Counted from the stretch's first letter, positions 33,819 through 46,614 are shown. The stretch is DNA of 64,000 bases from Gnomoniopsis sp. IMI 355080 (GCA_027946555.1 JAPEVC010000013.1:1-64000), one strand, 5' to 3'. The notes: generated by a model from the sequence alone, not told the origin. A program made the numbers and translations.

Positions 33819-36800
33819 ATGGCGCCGCCGCCACCACCGAGGCTTGTGGACAATCCGCAGATCCAGTCTGCAGAGCTCCTGACACCTGCACCTTTCTTCC
33901 TACATGCCTACATATGGCCTTTCACGATCGTTTGGCCGGCATTTCTGGCCATCTACTTATCTCCTGAGCGCTACGACCGGTATATCGGCGGCGAAGAATG
34001 GACTTTTGTCTGGTGCGGAACCATCATCACCTTCCAGAGCTTGTTCTGGTTGAGTACCCACTGGAGTGTGAACCTGAGGGCCAAATTCACTGCCTACAAA
34101 GCATCATCCGTCAGCGAGGCTCAACTGATCAAGGTCGTTCCCGTTGCGAATGCTGGTGCCGCCGACATTTGTAAGATTGAGCGCGAGAGGGTGAGTTTCC
34201 GTTGTCCCATCAGCTACATATCCACCTCATGCTGACTGCTTGAACCCCTAGGTCGCCGACAAGACCAACATCTCGTTCCTGTTTCAGAAGCGCCGGTTTT
34301 TGTATGACTCTGCAACCAATTCTTTCGCGACCCTCGCATACGCCATTGATGTCGAGCCCAAGCCGACCATCGACACCTTCCAAAAATCGAAGGGAATTAC
34401 TAGCGCGGCCGAGCTTAAGAGATTAGAGCAACACTATGGCCCAAATACCTTCGACATTCCTGTGCCCAGTTTTACCGAGCTCTTCAAAGAACACGCCGTT
34501 GCGCCCTTCTTCGTCTTCCAGCTCTTCTGCGTTGGCTTGTGGCTGCTGGACGAATACTGGTACTACTCGTTGTTCACCTTGTTCATGCTCGTCGTTTTTG
34601 AAAGCACCGTTGTCTGGCAACGCCAGCGCACCCTGCTCGAGTTTCGGGGAATGAGCATTAAGCCATACAACATCTGGGTCTACCGACTGGGCAAGTGGAC
34701 TGAGACCACTAGCGACAAGCTGCTTCCTGGCGACCTCGTTTCCGTCAACCGGACCAAAGAAGATAGCGGCGTGGCCTGTGACTTGGTCCTGGTGGAGGGC
34801 ACCGTGATTGTCAACGAAGCGATGCTTTCAGGAGAGAGCACACCCTTGCTCAAGGAATCAGTGCAGCTGCGGCCCGGCGACGCGAGGCTGGAGCCAGAGG
34901 GCCTTGACAAGAACGCTTTCCTCTGGGGAGGTACCAAGGTCCTTCAGATTACGCATGGAAACACGGAGGAGTCCAAAGCGTCTCTTGCGTCCGGGGTCCC
35001 TGCGCCCCCAGATAATGGGGCAATGGCCGTCGTCATCAAGACTGGATTCGAGACGTCTCAGGGTAGCTTGGTTCGCACCATGATCTACTCGACCGAGCGG
35101 GTTTCTGCCGACAACGCTGAGGCCCTGCTGTTCATTCTATTCCTTCTTGTCTTCGCAATTGCCGCATCTTGGTATGTGTGGACTGATGGTGTTGAGAAGG
35201 ACCGCAAGCGATCAAAGCTTCTTCTGGACTGTGTCCTTATCGTCACCAGCGTGGTCCCTCCAGAGCTGCCCATGGAGTTGAGTCTGGCGGTGAACACCAG
35301 TCTGGCCGCTCTCGCCAAATTTGCCATCTTCTGTACCGAGCCATATCGCATTCCCTTTGCTGGACGTGTGGACATCGCCTGCTTTGACAAGACCGGCACC
35401 TTGACTGGAGAGGATCTCGTCGTTGAGGGTATTGCCGGATTGGGCCTAGGTCAAAGTGGTACGCACACGCCTCGTGAATCTGATGGAGCACACAGCCACA
35501 TGACTCTTGTTCGAGACGCTGGTCTGAAGACAACACTCGTTCTTGCCACTGCTCATGCGCTTGTCAAGCTTGACGAGGGAGAGGTTGTCGGTGATCCCAT
35601 GGAGAAGGCCACACTCTCGGCTCTCGGCTGGACTCTTGGGAAGAATGATACTCTGATGCACACACCTGCTGCAGCTGCTGCGGGTGGTTGTCAAGGAACT
35701 GTTCAGATCAAGCGTCGCTTCCAGTTCTCGTCGGCTCTCAAGCGACAAAGCTCTGTCGCCACTGTCAATGGCAAAGACCCAAAGACGGGCGCTCAGACAC
35801 GCGGCACTTTCGTCGGCGTCAAGGGTGCTCCAGAGACTATCATGAGGATGCTCGTAACGATCCCTGCGGACTATGAAGAGACCTTCAAGTACTTCACTCG
35901 ACGAGGCTCACGCGTCTTGGCTCTTGCCTACAAGCAATTGTCTACAGATGATGAGCTTGGTGCCAAGAGAATCAATGAATTGAAGCGTGAAAACGTCGAG
36001 GCTGGTCTCACCTTTGCAGGTTTCTTGGTATTGCACACGCCGTTGAAGGAGGACGCGAAGAAAGCTGTTCAAATGCTTAACGAGAGCAGCCACAGAGTCA
36101 TCATGATTACTGGAGACAATCCACTGACTGCTGCCCATGTGGCCAGAGAAGTCGAGATTGTTGACCGAGATGTCCTCATTCTGGATGCTCCCGAACACAA
36201 TGACAGCGGGAAGCAACTTGTGTGGCACAGTGTCGATGAACGCACCATCATCCCAGTCGATCCTACGAAACCTATCAGCTCTGATATCCTGGACAAGTAC
36301 GACCTCTGTGTCACCGGCTATGCGCTATCTCAATTTACGGGTCAGGTTGGCTGGAGACAGATCTTGCGACACGTCTGGGTGTACGCCCGAGTGTCTCCGA
36401 AGCAAAAAGAGGAGCTTCTCCTAGGGTATAAAGACATGGGATACTTTACGTTGATGGCTGGTGACGGAACAAATGATGTAGGTGCTTTGAAGCAAGCACA
36501 CGTCGGAGTTGCCCTCCTCAACGGAACTGCGCAAGATCTACAACGCATTGCGGAACACGCTCGGAACACGAAAATGAAGGAGATGTATGAGAAGCAAGTC
36601 GAGATGATGAAGCGATTCAGCCAAGCCACCCCTCCGGTCCCGCCATTTATCGCGCACCTTTACCCGCCTGGGCCCTCGAATCCCAACTACCAGAAAGCTG
36701 TCGAGCGCGAAGCTGCGAAGAAGGGAGTTTCGCCTGAGGAATACTCCCGTTCCCTGGGACACCAGCATATCGAGACCGTCACTTCTCCTGCCGCACAACA

Positions 36801-37926
36801 GCTGATTAATTCTGATCCTCGGAAAGCCAAGCAAGAAGAAGCCGCGAGGAAGGCCATGGGTTTTGCCGAGAAATTCCAGCAGTACGCATCAGACGAGATG
36901 GATGACAGCGAGCCGCCCACGCTTAAGCTTGGTGATGCCTCTGTTGCAGCGCCCTTTACCTCAAAGTTGCGCGATGTCATGGCCATCCCCAACATCATCC
37001 GTCAAGGTCGCTGCACTCTCGTTGCCACTATCCAGATGTACAAGATTCTTGCACTCAACTGCCTCATTACCGCCTACAGTCTAAGTGTCCTTTACTTGGA
37101 AGGTATCAAGTTTGGTGACGGACAGTACACCATCAGCAGTGGACTTATGACCATTTGCTTCTTGTCCATCTCTCGCGCCAAATCTGTGGAGGGTCTCTCC
37201 AAGGAACGGCCGCAGCCAAACATCTTCAACTACTACATCATCGGATCCATCCTCGGCCAATTCGCTGTCCACTGCATCACGCTCATCTATGTCTCCAACT
37301 ATTGCGACAAACTCGAGCCGTAAGTCATTGTTGACACTCCATGGTTTCCTTTTCACGGTGATCTTTCCTACTAACATCACTTTCACAGTCGTGAAGCAGT
37401 TGTCGACCTCGAAGCCGAATTCTCGCCCTCGCTGCTCAACAGCGCTGTCTTCCTGCTTCAGCTCATCCAACAGGTCAGCACATTCGCTATCAACTACCAG
37501 GGTCGGCCTTTCCGCGAGTCTCTTTCGGAGAACAAGGGCATGTGGTACGGTATCGTGGGTGTGACAGCCATCGCATTCGCCTGCTCTACGGAATTTGTCC
37601 CCGAGCTCAACGAGCAAATGAAGCTGGTGCCCTTTACCAATGATTTCAAGATGACCATGACGGGAGTCATGATCCTCGACTACGCTGTTTGCTACGCAAT
37701 CGAGATCGTGCTCAAGTACCTCTTCTCTGACTACCGCCCCCGCGATATCGCCCTGCGCCGACCGGATCAGCTCGAGCGGGAAGTCGCACGCCGCGAAGCG
37801 GAGATCAAGTTGAAGATTGAGGAGGAGCAGCGCAAGGAGTTGGAGAAGGTGGCAGAGTTTGAGCGCAAGCAACAGGCCCAAATCCAGAGATTGGAGGCCT
37901 TCAGAGATGGGCGCCAGCGGCAGTGA
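33819..37926 (+). CDS. SPF1: P5A-type ATPase (Spf1/ATP13A1), ER
   Basis: Three exons, 33819-34190, 34252-37319 and 37389-37926, give 1325 residues, the usual size. P-type ATPase motifs are in order: the dephosphorylation loop LSGESTPLLKE, PPELPMELSLAVNTSL in M4 (the P5A signature), the phosphorylated Asp in DKTGTLTGED at about residue 503, TGDNPLTAAHVAREV, and the hinge GDGTNDVGALKQAHVG. An extra pair of N-terminal helices precedes the core (FFLHAYIWPFTIVWPAFLAIYL). The C-terminus ends in a charged coiled coil (REAEIKLKIEEEQRKELEK). Spf1 works in the ER membrane, where it extracts mis-inserted tail-anchored and signal-anchored helices and influences sterol and manganese balance. The gene appears intact. 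Confidence 0.97.
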
Positions 37927-38516
37927 GGCGCCGTACCGAGTTGGATTGATCGCTTAACAGTATAGATTTCATCTAATAAGGAGAGAGGGGATTGTGCTTC
38001 TCTTAAGATAGACGGAGTGGGTATAGAATGTTGTACCAATACAAAGATTTTCAGCCCACTGGCTATCCTGTTAGCAGGTAAATGGGCTTCAGTCACTTTG
38101 GGCGAAATGGCACTAGTCCACTCTCGCTAAATTCAAATCTTGTCTGCATTTGTCATTCATCATGTTACTTTGCTCTGACGATTTGCTGAGCGGTTGATGA
38201 GTTATGTAGTTGACAATCTCTGCCAAGTCTCTTCAGATTGACATTACTACCGCTAGCCTTCAGTGATTCACCTTAGTAAGGAGCCGCGGTAAAAGAACGG
38301 AATTTACGCCGTTCCGTTGACAATTCACGCATGGGCAAGCTGGGTCAGAAACAAAAAAAATCCTATATGGTACAAGCGGTCTATTTGCATCGCGCAAGGC
38401 TAGACTACGCACAAATTGGCAAGTGCTATTTCACCCCGTCTCCAGCTCGTTACAAAGATTCGAACGCTGAAAGCCGGCCTGAGCAATATCTAGCTAACCA
38501 ACGCTTTGCCCCATAT
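37927..38516. other. Convergent 3' regions, no gene seen
   Basis: Between SPF1 and MDH1, which end facing each other. No RNA, repeat or coding segment recognised. Confidence 0.5.
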
Positions 38517-39719
38517 TTACGCACCGGGGTTCTTGGCAACAAAGGCAACGCCCTTCTCGATGTTCTTCTTGAGGTCCGCCAGGCAAGCCTCAACCAGCTT
38601 CTCCTCGTTGGCGTCGACCTTTCCGATGGGCAGGATCTTCTCGACACCGTTGGGGCCGAGCTCGACCTTGGAGGAGAAGAAGTCGATGCCCTGGTCCTTG
38701 TAGAGAGGGGAGTCGACAAAGGTAGGCTCGACGACACCCTTCTCGCCCTGGGCGGCGCGCAGCAGCGACTCGGCCATGCGGGCACCAGCCATGGCCATGG
38801 ACAGGGTGGCGGAGCCGGCGCCGTCCTTGGCCTTGACGACCTCATCACCACCGAACTGGACACGGTGGATGAGCTCGGCGTTGGAGGACAGGTCGGGGTG
38901 GTTGCTCTGGCTGAAGAGCGGGACGATGGTGACGCCGGAGTGGCCACCGACAACGGTGATGTTCTCGTCGGCGGGGTCGGTGCCCTTGAGCTCGGAAACG
39001 AAGCGCGAGGCGCGGACGACGTCGAGGGTGGTGACACCGAACAGGCGCTTGGGGTTGTAGACGCCGCGGGCCTTGAAGACCTCGGCGACGATGGGGACGG
39101 TGGAGTTGACGGGGTTGGAGATGACGAGGATGTTGGCCTCGGGGGCGGACTCGGCGGCGGCCTTGGCGAGGTCACGGACGATGGAGGCGTTGGTGTTGAA
39201 GAGGTCGTCGCGCGACATACCGGGCTTGCGGGGGACACCGGCGGGGATCAGGACGACCTCGGAGCCCTTGAGGGCGGAGGCGAGGCCGGAAGCGGTGGGC
39301 TCGTAGCCCTTGACGGTGGACTTGGTGTTGATGTGGGAAATGTCGGCGGCGACACCTGTACAGTTGGGCTTGTCAGCCTCCCATAGGCTTGCGGGGTTGT
39401 GGTCCGACATCCAAAGGGGATTGGTTGATTGAAGTGCTTACCAGGTGCCATGCGAATATCGTAGAGGGCAAGGTCAGTGACGCGGGGGTTGAGCTTCAGC
39501 AGGAGGGAGAGCGGCTGGCCAATGCCACCGGCGGCGCCCAGAACAGTCACCTTGGACAGCTATAAGCATAATATGTTAGCTCAAAATGTGGTGAAGGGCG
39601 ACCGACGGCAAGTTGGGAATGGCCTCGGGTGTCCGGGGAGGAAAAGATGCGGGAAGCTTCCATACCTGACGAGCCGATGCCGAAAAGGCACGGCGTTGGA
39701 TGCGAGCAGCAGCGAACAT
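38517..39719 (-). CDS. MDH1: Malate dehydrogenase, mitochondrial
   Basis: Three exons, 39666-39719, 39442-39559 and 38517-39355, give 336 residues. Exon 1 encodes an 18-residue Arg/Ala/Ser-rich, acid-free leader (MFAAARIQRRAFSASARQ), a mitochondrial targeting peptide. The NAD+ motif is VLGAAGGIGQP; catalytic residues lie in VPRKPGMSRDDLF and VVGGHSGVTIVP (His). It interconverts malate and oxaloacetate in the TCA cycle and malate-aspartate shuttle. The coding strand is extremely codon-biased, so the opposite strand stays open for 351 codons; such bias fits a highly expressed gene. The gene ends toward SPF1. Confidence 0.97.
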
Positions 39720-40681
39720 TTTGACTATGTGAAGAAAGAACAAGGCAACCGGGACCGAGAAGAGAGAGGGGCCAGGTGAATTGGGCACAAGAAACGTCTA
39801 AAAATGACGAGAGAGAAGGAGGCCTTTTCGTGATGTGTGAAAAGTTCCAATTCGCAGAGGTCGTCTGCTGTTGCGGCTTTTCGTCGCTCTTTGCTTGTTG
39901 CTTGGCTACGTTGTGGGTCTCATCGTCTGGGGTATTCTATGGCGCTAAACGTGAAGCGGGTTAGTGCCAACAGGGGTGTGTACTGCTTCCCGGAGCTCTT
40001 CGGGAACCCAATGGCAAAACGGCGGGCGGGGACGGACGGGCTGACGGGATCAACGGACGTCACTCAACACTGACCCGAGGTCGGGCGTGTCACATTTCAC
40101 CTCATGATGTGGGTGTGGGTGTGTGTCTGCTGTGGCTTGCGGCAAAAAAGGTGGGAGTTGCATTCTGCACAAAGCGCAAAGTCTCAGGAATAAAAACGGG
40201 AAGATTGACACAGGAATGGTACTCACATGAATCATGTCAGCTGACCAGACTCAACTCAATCAATAGCTGTCCCCGGGTTGCTTCAAGCTAAGGTATCTTC
40301 ATCTTTGGAATGCAACAACATATCTGAGGACACCCAATTGATGAGTTTCATTAGCGCACTTGGCTTGGGCAGGCAGAAAGACATGGAACACTTCTGGGGC
40401 TTGCAGTCTACAGTATACGAGTATCTATCGCTTTTCAAGCACCCACTCACTGCCCTTGCCCAGAAGCAGAAGCAGACGGCTTGGAACTTGGAGGCACTCA
40501 GAACAAGTGCCGACTACTTGGCCGACACTTGTGTGTGGGGGGGATATCTTAGATCCAGCTACGGACTTTCCGGACTCGACGGAATAGAAAGTCAAGAACC
40601 TATTTCAATCCAAAATTCTATCTAGAGACTCACTCATCCAATCCAACTTCTCATTTATACCCTTGCCCTTCTTCGTCAAAC
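39720..40681. other. Divergent intergenic region, no gene seen
   Basis: Upstream region of MDH1 (minus) and of the hydrolase (plus). A GT-rich tract lies at about 40105-40128. The frame at 40278-40625 has no recognisable domain. Confidence 0.45.
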
Positions 40682-41703
40682 ATGGATGCTGTCAACAAGG
40701 CATTGGCCAAATTTGGCAACTCGTGGAGCCCTGATGTGCCTCCCACCCTGATGGCCGCCTTCGAGCCTCTTCAAGCTGCCCAGAACAAGAAGTATGGCAG
40801 TGAGATCAAGGTCGAGAAAGCCCTCAAGTATGGCCCTGACTCCAGAAATCGCATTGATGTATACTCCCCGGCTTCCGGCGCCACCGGTAGGCCTGTCGTC
40901 CTGTACATCCACGGCGGTGGTCTCGTGGCTGGAGACAATGATGCTACGCCCAACGTCTACGCCAACATCGGTGAGCCCAACTTCCTTTCTTCTCAAGTGA
41001 ATTTGCAATTTGCGGCAAGGGGTAAATATGACTAACGCTCCTGTTACCAGGCAATTACTTCACCGCCAACGGCTGCATCACCTGCCTAGCCACCTACCGC
41101 CTCGCCCTGCAGGGTGGCCACCACCCCAACGGCGCCGAGGACGTTGCCGGCGCACTCAAATGGATCCAAGCCAACATTGCCAACTACGGCGGTGACCCCT
41201 CCAAAGTCGTAGCGATGGGCCAGTCCGCCGGCGGCTACCACCTCTTCACGGCCATGGCGCTGGGCTACCTCGACGAGCCCGCCGGGTTGCTTCGCGGCGC
41301 CGTGACGCTCTCGGCGCCCTTTACCGTGTCTGTTGCGCAGCCCGAACGCGCCAAGGCGATGATGGAGTGGTTCCAGACCGACAAGCCGTACGAGGTGAAT
41401 GCGCGTTGGGGCCCGCTCGCGCTGTTTCGGCGCGAGTTCTTTGGCACCGGCGAGAAGGCTGGGAGGGACAAGTTGCCGTGTGAGCTGTTGATGATGATTG
41501 GGGAGTTGGAGGCTGATGAGATTCTGGAGGGGACCTGGGAGTTTGTGGCTGATTATAAGAAACGATTTGGAAAGCTGCCGGTGTTGGAGGTTATGAGGGG
41601 CCAAAATCATGTGTCGTATTGCTTTGGTATTGGGCTGGAGGAGCCTGATTATGAAAGGGTAGGGAAGAGGTTGTTGCAGTTTGTGAAGGAATTTACTGCA
41701 TAA
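40682..41703 (+). CDS. Alpha/beta hydrolase, HSL-type esterase/lipase
   Basis: Two exons, 40682-40970 and 41051-41703, give 313 residues. The oxyanion motif HGGG (YIHGGGLVAGD) and the nucleophile elbow GQSAGGYH mark the hormone-sensitive-lipase group; the terminal His is probably in GQNHVSYC. There is no signal peptide, so a cytosolic esterase is likely. The intron (GTGAGC to TACCAG) rejoins NIGNYFTANGC. The 3' half of exon 2 shifts from C-ending to G-ending codons, which does not break the frame. Substrate unknown; relatives act on acyl glycerols, carbamates or small esters. Confidence 0.88.
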
Positions 41704-41871
41704 GCAAGGCTGTTGTGCAGCCTGCTGAGATATATCTCAATAAATGTGGCTGCAAGTGAAGTCTTTCACTAAACAAGTCGTGTCTACAATTGCAATGTCA
41801 ACAAAAAGACAACGACGAAACAAATAACAAGCACCCTTTCTCATCCAAACTTTTAGGTTTTCTCATCAGCC

Positions 41872-42708
41872 ATGGGCAAGCCACTCCCAACACTCAACTC
41901 TGCCCAGCTGTTAGAGCTGGGCCACCCTCACCTCACCTACACGTTGTAAGTTCACACCATTTGAAACTTTTCCCATATTGTGGATAGATGGGGAGAAGGT
42001 GCACATATTCCTTTTTATCGCCTTAGGTTAATGTCAGCCAACAAAGTTGGAGATGTTTTTTCAAGGAAATATCCTATTGACGGTCACTTCTCTTGTACCA
42101 ATAGCTTGTGCTCGTTCGCTGTTATACTGACCTTGTATCCAGTGACGAAGGCGAGCGCATCCGCTGCGACGAGATCTTTATCTCCAATCGCTTCAAGCTC
42201 CAGATTCACTTTGAGCACATTCCCCCTCTCTACGAGTGCGCCAACCTGGCCAACATCCGCTGTCAAGCCAGCCTCGTCGGCACCGACGGCTTTGCCATCT
42301 GTCTGGGTGATTGCAACGGCGTGTACAAGGTCGACGCATTCCGGGAGCTGGACATTGACACGAGAGATAGTATGTTCTCATCTTGAACGAGAACCTCTTA
42401 TTACAATTGTTAGAACAGCCCAATGCTAATGATGGGAAATCTTTTTTTTTGTTACAGTGACGATGCACTGCATCGAGCCAGTCGTCACGTACGCGCTGCC
42501 CGAGTTCAAGAATGTCATTCGACTGCAGGGAAAGTACAAGGTGCGCTTCGAGGTCGTTTGGACTCGAAAGAAGGGCTGCTTGAAGGACAAGACGGTCCTT
42601 TATACCGTCGATACGCCTTCAGTCGAGGTGTGGTACGCGGTGAAGAATGGCAAGCCAGAGCCCGGTGCTCCTGGATCAATTGTCAAGACCAGTTGGAAGA
42701 AGCGTTGA
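41872..42708 (+). CDS. Three-exon gene of unknown function
   Basis: Exons 41872-41945, 42143-42369 and 42458-42708 join to 183 residues with all phases closing. Intron 1 is long for this window (197 bases). The sequence begins MGKPLPTLNSAQLLELGHPH and continues through FDEGERIRCDEIFISNRF, with six cysteines (DEIF- and GDC-type contexts) and a basic end KTSWKKR. Predicted strands alternate with polar residues, so it may be a compact beta-rich domain. There is no signal peptide or membrane segment. I do not recognise the family. Support comes from three exons with consensus splice sites and consistent, protein-like sequence. Confidence 0.65.
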
Positions 42709-43105
42709 GGACCGGCTGCTGGGCTCATGATTGCTACCTATGGAAGATACCTCGTGTTCAAGAGGGGAAAGTTGACATTGAGAGAAGGCCAAAGGTCATA
42801 GGCCGAGGAGCAGTGACATCCACTTGCAAATGCACATATCCAGGAAAATGTGTAACTTTGTTGGTCTCAGGTAGAGCATGAGTGTTCAGTACTCTCCTGG
42901 GGTATTGAATTATCTATAAGCTAGTATCAGAGTGTTGGTACAGCACAATCCCAAGCGGACGCACACCAGAAGGTGGGCTGTACAAAATCCTAGTCTAAAT
43001 CAGCATCACCGCAACGCCCATAGACCTCCCAATGCAAAAGTGGCTCGTAGCGAAACATCCTAGTTGTCCCTCGCTGTGACTGATTTGGCGCCCCGCGTCA
43101 GCCAT
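42709..43105. other. Convergent 3' regions, no gene seen
   Basis: Between the unknown gene and the His/Gly-rich gene, both ending here. Nothing recognised. Confidence 0.45.
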
Positions 43106-43690
43106 TTACCAACGACCATGCCCATGACCGTGACCATGTGCATGGTGTCCATGGTGACTGTGATGACCATGATGCGAAGTCTTCCCACCGCCCAAGAGTC
43201 CACCAAGCCCGCCGCCACCGTGGTGCGACGACGACGAAGAGGGCAGCAACCCGGCGACACCGCTGCCATGATGTGCGCTGTGGTGAGGAGCTGGGGCGGC
43301 GTAGCCATGCCCGTGGTGGCCATGGTGGCCATGGCTGCTGTGCTTGTCCTTCAACTTGTGCTCCACCGCGTTCGCCACCGCGGCGCCCGCCGCTGCACCA
43401 AGCAATGTCTTGAACATGCTACCCTTGCCGACCTTGTGGCCCAGTGCACCGCCGGCGCCGCCACCCACGACTGTGGCAACAAGGCCCTTGTCGCCGTCCT
43501 GCTGCTGCTGCGGCGCACCGCCGTACTGCGCTTGTGATGAGTAAGGCGATGACATGTAGGCGCCATTATTGTTGTTGTTATATGATGGCGCTAGATTGGA
43601 GGAGGAGGCGTATTGCCGTTGTTGGGGTGCGTTGTAGCCGTTATACTGAGGATAGGCATTATTTGTGCCGTAGTAGTCTGCTGCCGACAT
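43106..43690 (-). CDS. His/Gly-rich glycine-zipper protein
   Basis: Single exon, 194 residues. Residues 1-65 are Tyr/Asn/Gln/Ser-rich and disordered, ending in QQQQDGDKG. Next is a glycine zipper (ATVVGGGAGGALGHKVGKG then TLLGAAAGAAVANA), as in the Gly-zipper surface-antigen families, which can insert in or bind membranes. The C-terminal third alternates Gly-rich segments with many His residues (SSHGHHGHHGHG; SHHGHHSHHGHHAHG). The His clusters suggest metal binding, which is inference. No signal peptide. Similar Gly-zipper, His-rich proteins are widespread in ascomycetes, mostly uncharacterised. The opposite-strand frames here are shadows of its base composition. Confidence 0.75.
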   Translation of the reverse strand: MSAADYYGTNNAYPQYNGYNAPQQRQYASSSNLAPSYNNNNNGAYMSSPYSSQAQYGGAPQQQQDGDKGLVATVVGGGAGGALGHKVGKGSMFKTLLGAAAGAAVANAVEHKLKDKHSSHGHHGHHGHGYAAPAPHHSAHHGSGVAGLLPSSSSSHHGGGGLGGLLGGGKTSHHGHHSHHGHHAHGHGHGHGRW

Positions 43691-45445
43691 GTTTACAGGT
43701 GGTTGTTATGATGCGAGATGTATAAAATGTGGTTCGATGTGTTGAGATTGATGTTTTGTGGTGTGTTGTTACAGTAACCTTGAGATGGTATCGACAGGTT
43801 GGAGATTGGATGTCAAGGAACGAGTGGGCCTTCCATCGTGGGCTTCAAATGGGGAATCGTGTCTTTATGTATTTCAATGCCCTCGGTCTCAAGAGCATGA
43901 TAGCGAAACCCGTCCGCTCCGAAGACTGGGCTGTGCTGTTCCGAGCAATAGAATTGAGGCAAAGTCAGGCCATTTTCGCGGAACGTTATCCAGCACCGGG
44001 AATGACGAATCAATGCGGCTTGGAGCCTTGGGGGCACTTCGGCCGGGTCTGCCCAGCGCCAGCACGCTGCGCTGGCCGATGGTGGCTGTGAGTCCGGGGC
44101 CCGATGGTGATCGAGGTCATGTTTTGCTGCTGCGCCCCGGCCATGCGGAGATGTCGGCGAGCGGTGATCCTTGTTGGATGTGAGTGGCAAAGCTTGGTAT
44201 GCCAGCTGGCCCAGCTGTCGGCGACGACACTAATTATTCGTGGTCCACGGTAACGGTCCCTAATAATCAGTTTCTGATGGTGTACATTTTCTCTTCAAGG
44301 TTTGTATGCATATCGGTGACGCTCATTTACTTAGTTCGATTCTGCGTTTCATAACATGTTCAAGTGACGTCTCGTAATCTTGGTGAAATATACTGTTGCA
44401 TCTGGTCATTACCCATCTGGCCGTTCTGCAAGTACGGTAAGATTTCGGGTCTCAATTAATGAGCAAGTCCAAGGCAAATTATGGCCTGGTACATGCAAGT
44501 AAATAACATACAGATTTCGGGTCGGGAAAAATACTGTAAAACGCAGATATTTTGCCTGCAGGAGAATTTACGGTGGCATCACAACACGTTTGTAGTACCA
44601 TACCACTGAGCGAACGGTAGTTTCTTCTTGGAAGCCCTTGGGCCGTCCTTATATTCTCACCACAGAAGACTAACCTTGTAAACTTTTTATCGCCTGTTCC
44701 ACTATCTGAATCAAACAGGATCTTGGCCTGACCCTTGGCTGACTACCAAGGTAGCTTCACAAGCACCTACATCACTACCGTGCTTGGCATGGGCTGTCAA
44801 TGAGTAGATAGCCCCTGGAGTGCTTCTCTTTTCCTCCTCAATCTCATTAACTTTGAGTAATATGAAGCCCCGCCCTCTTACGACATGCTCGCTGAACAAA
44901 AGATAGCTGTCAAGAGCAATGGAAATGAAGTCTATCAGATTAGGTCAGATCCGACAGCGTTTTCCTATCTGCAGCCGCAATTTTACCTCCACCGTGGTCT
45001 CGCCCTAGTTTGGTACTTCAAGAGAATGACCCTCGCTGTAATGACACCCGGACACCTTCAACCTAGTTGTAACGATTCGGCACACGACCCGAAGTAGGGG
45101 AGTGGGAACTGCGGAGAAAGCATGGGGGAAAGAAAATTGGGGTGCGTCCGGGACTGTGCGATAATGTCATAAGATTTAGACCAACAGATGCGGCCTGCAG
45201 ACAATTACCACCTGCACCAAGTTTAACCGTTCTAGAAGACCTAGCAAATTCGCATCCCATTGCGCGGTTTCCAAAAGCATTTTCCACCAATCGAGAGGAT
45301 CACAAAATATGACATATTTGCGCCACTGTCTGGTAACTCGCTATATGTACCGCGGTCGCCGATCTTGGCGTTCGTAGTCCATTATCGTAGATGAGACTCG
45401 CTATACAAAATATTCCCTTTGTAGACCAGTAGCAACACGTCAGAT
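43691..45445. other. Divergent intergenic region, no gene seen
   Basis: Upstream of the His/Gly-rich gene (minus) and of the esterase (plus). About 1.75 kb with only short frames. The part from 44230 to 45400 is AT-richer. No RNA gene or mobile element recognised. Confidence 0.4.
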
Positions 45446-46614
45446 ATGCCTACTTCGAACTTGGTGACGGCATGTGTAGCCGCGCTCTCTTTGTCACTGC
45501 GCGTGCGCTCGTCCCCACTATCCCGAAATCAGACTTCAAGCTTCCGGTGGAATGAGACTAAATATGTGTAAGCTGCTTACCCTTGTCATATCTATCTGTA
45601 CCTAGGTACTCTGGAAGAAGACAATCATATCTAATTATCCATTTCAGCATCGCTTTTGGAGACTCTTACACATACGCCCAAGGGACCCTTGGGTACGCCA
45701 ATTCAACATTTATTGGCAGCAATCTGAACTTCTCCTACACACCAGCACAACTGTTGTCAGACCGGATCCAGCAAGAAGACGTCGACAGCACTGCAAACCG
45801 TGGACCGAACTGGATCGAGGACATAACCAATTGCGGCACGAAGGAGGGCCTCACCGACCCTCAAACCTGTGACATCCAATTGTGGGACTTTGCTTTTGGA
45901 GGTGCTGACATCTCTGTCGAGTATTTGCCACTGCATCACAACTGGTCCGTCCAACTCGTGAACCAGACAGAACAATTCATAGAATATGCCCAGCCAGTGC
46001 TCAAAGACATTGTTGACGCGGACAAGACCCTCGTGGCGCTCTGGATCGGCATCAACGACATTGGCGATTCGGCGGAGCTGGATGTGGACTTTCCAAGCTA
46101 CTACGACGAACTGATCACGACAGCCTTTGAGCAGGCTGTTGAGCCGGTCTATAAAGCTGGGTACAAGAAGTGGCTGTTCATGAAACTGCCTCCGCTGAAC
46201 CGAACACCGGGCAATCTTGTCCGCGCTGCCGGACCGCTTCCCAACACGACCATGATCGGGTGGTGGGATGACACCTTTGAGCGACACGCGTCTGCGTTTG
46301 CTGCCAAGGACAAGGACGTGACGGCGATGGTGTTTGACTCAAACACCTTCTTGAATCATGTCTTGGACAATCCAGCCGAGTACGATATCAAGAATACGAC
46401 TTCATACTGTCCTGCATACAACCAACCGTTGCCCGTTACGCAATACGGATGTCTCCCACTAGAGGATTACTTTTGGTATGATTCTGGTCACATGTAAGTG
46501 TTGTGTATGGTAATCAGTTGGTTTCTCATGGCTAACATCAAGGACAGGACAACTCATGTTCATTCCATCTTGGCAAAGGAGGTCGAAAAGTTCCTCGCCG
46601 AATCCTCAAGTTAG
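45446..46614 (+). CDS. Secreted SGNH/GDSL esterase, CE16-like
   Basis: Three exons, 45446-45567, 45648-46493 and 46548-46614, give 344 residues. Exon 1, which carries its own ATG, supplies a signal peptide (MPTSNLVTACVAALSLSLRV) and joins as KYVIAFGDSYTYAQG; the catalytic Ser47 is in GDSY. Other blocks are FGGAD, GINDIGD (block III) and DSGHMTTHVH (block V with the Asp and His), the last formed only when exon 3 is spliced on. N-glycosylation sites are frequent. The FGDSYTYAQGT context is typical of fungal carbohydrate esterase family 16, which removes acetyl groups from hemicellulose oligosaccharides; a lipid or other ester cannot be excluded. Intron 1 contains a TACCTAGGTA palindrome. Confidence 0.9.

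Noticed and set aside
37081..37881. 266-codon minus-strand frame
   Set aside because: Antisense to the last exons of SPF1; Leu/Glu-rich without any domain.
38331..39386. 351-codon plus-strand frame
   Set aside because: It is antisense to MDH1. Strong codon bias of that gene keeps the opposite strand open; the translated sequence is a low-complexity Gly/Asp/Val-rich string.
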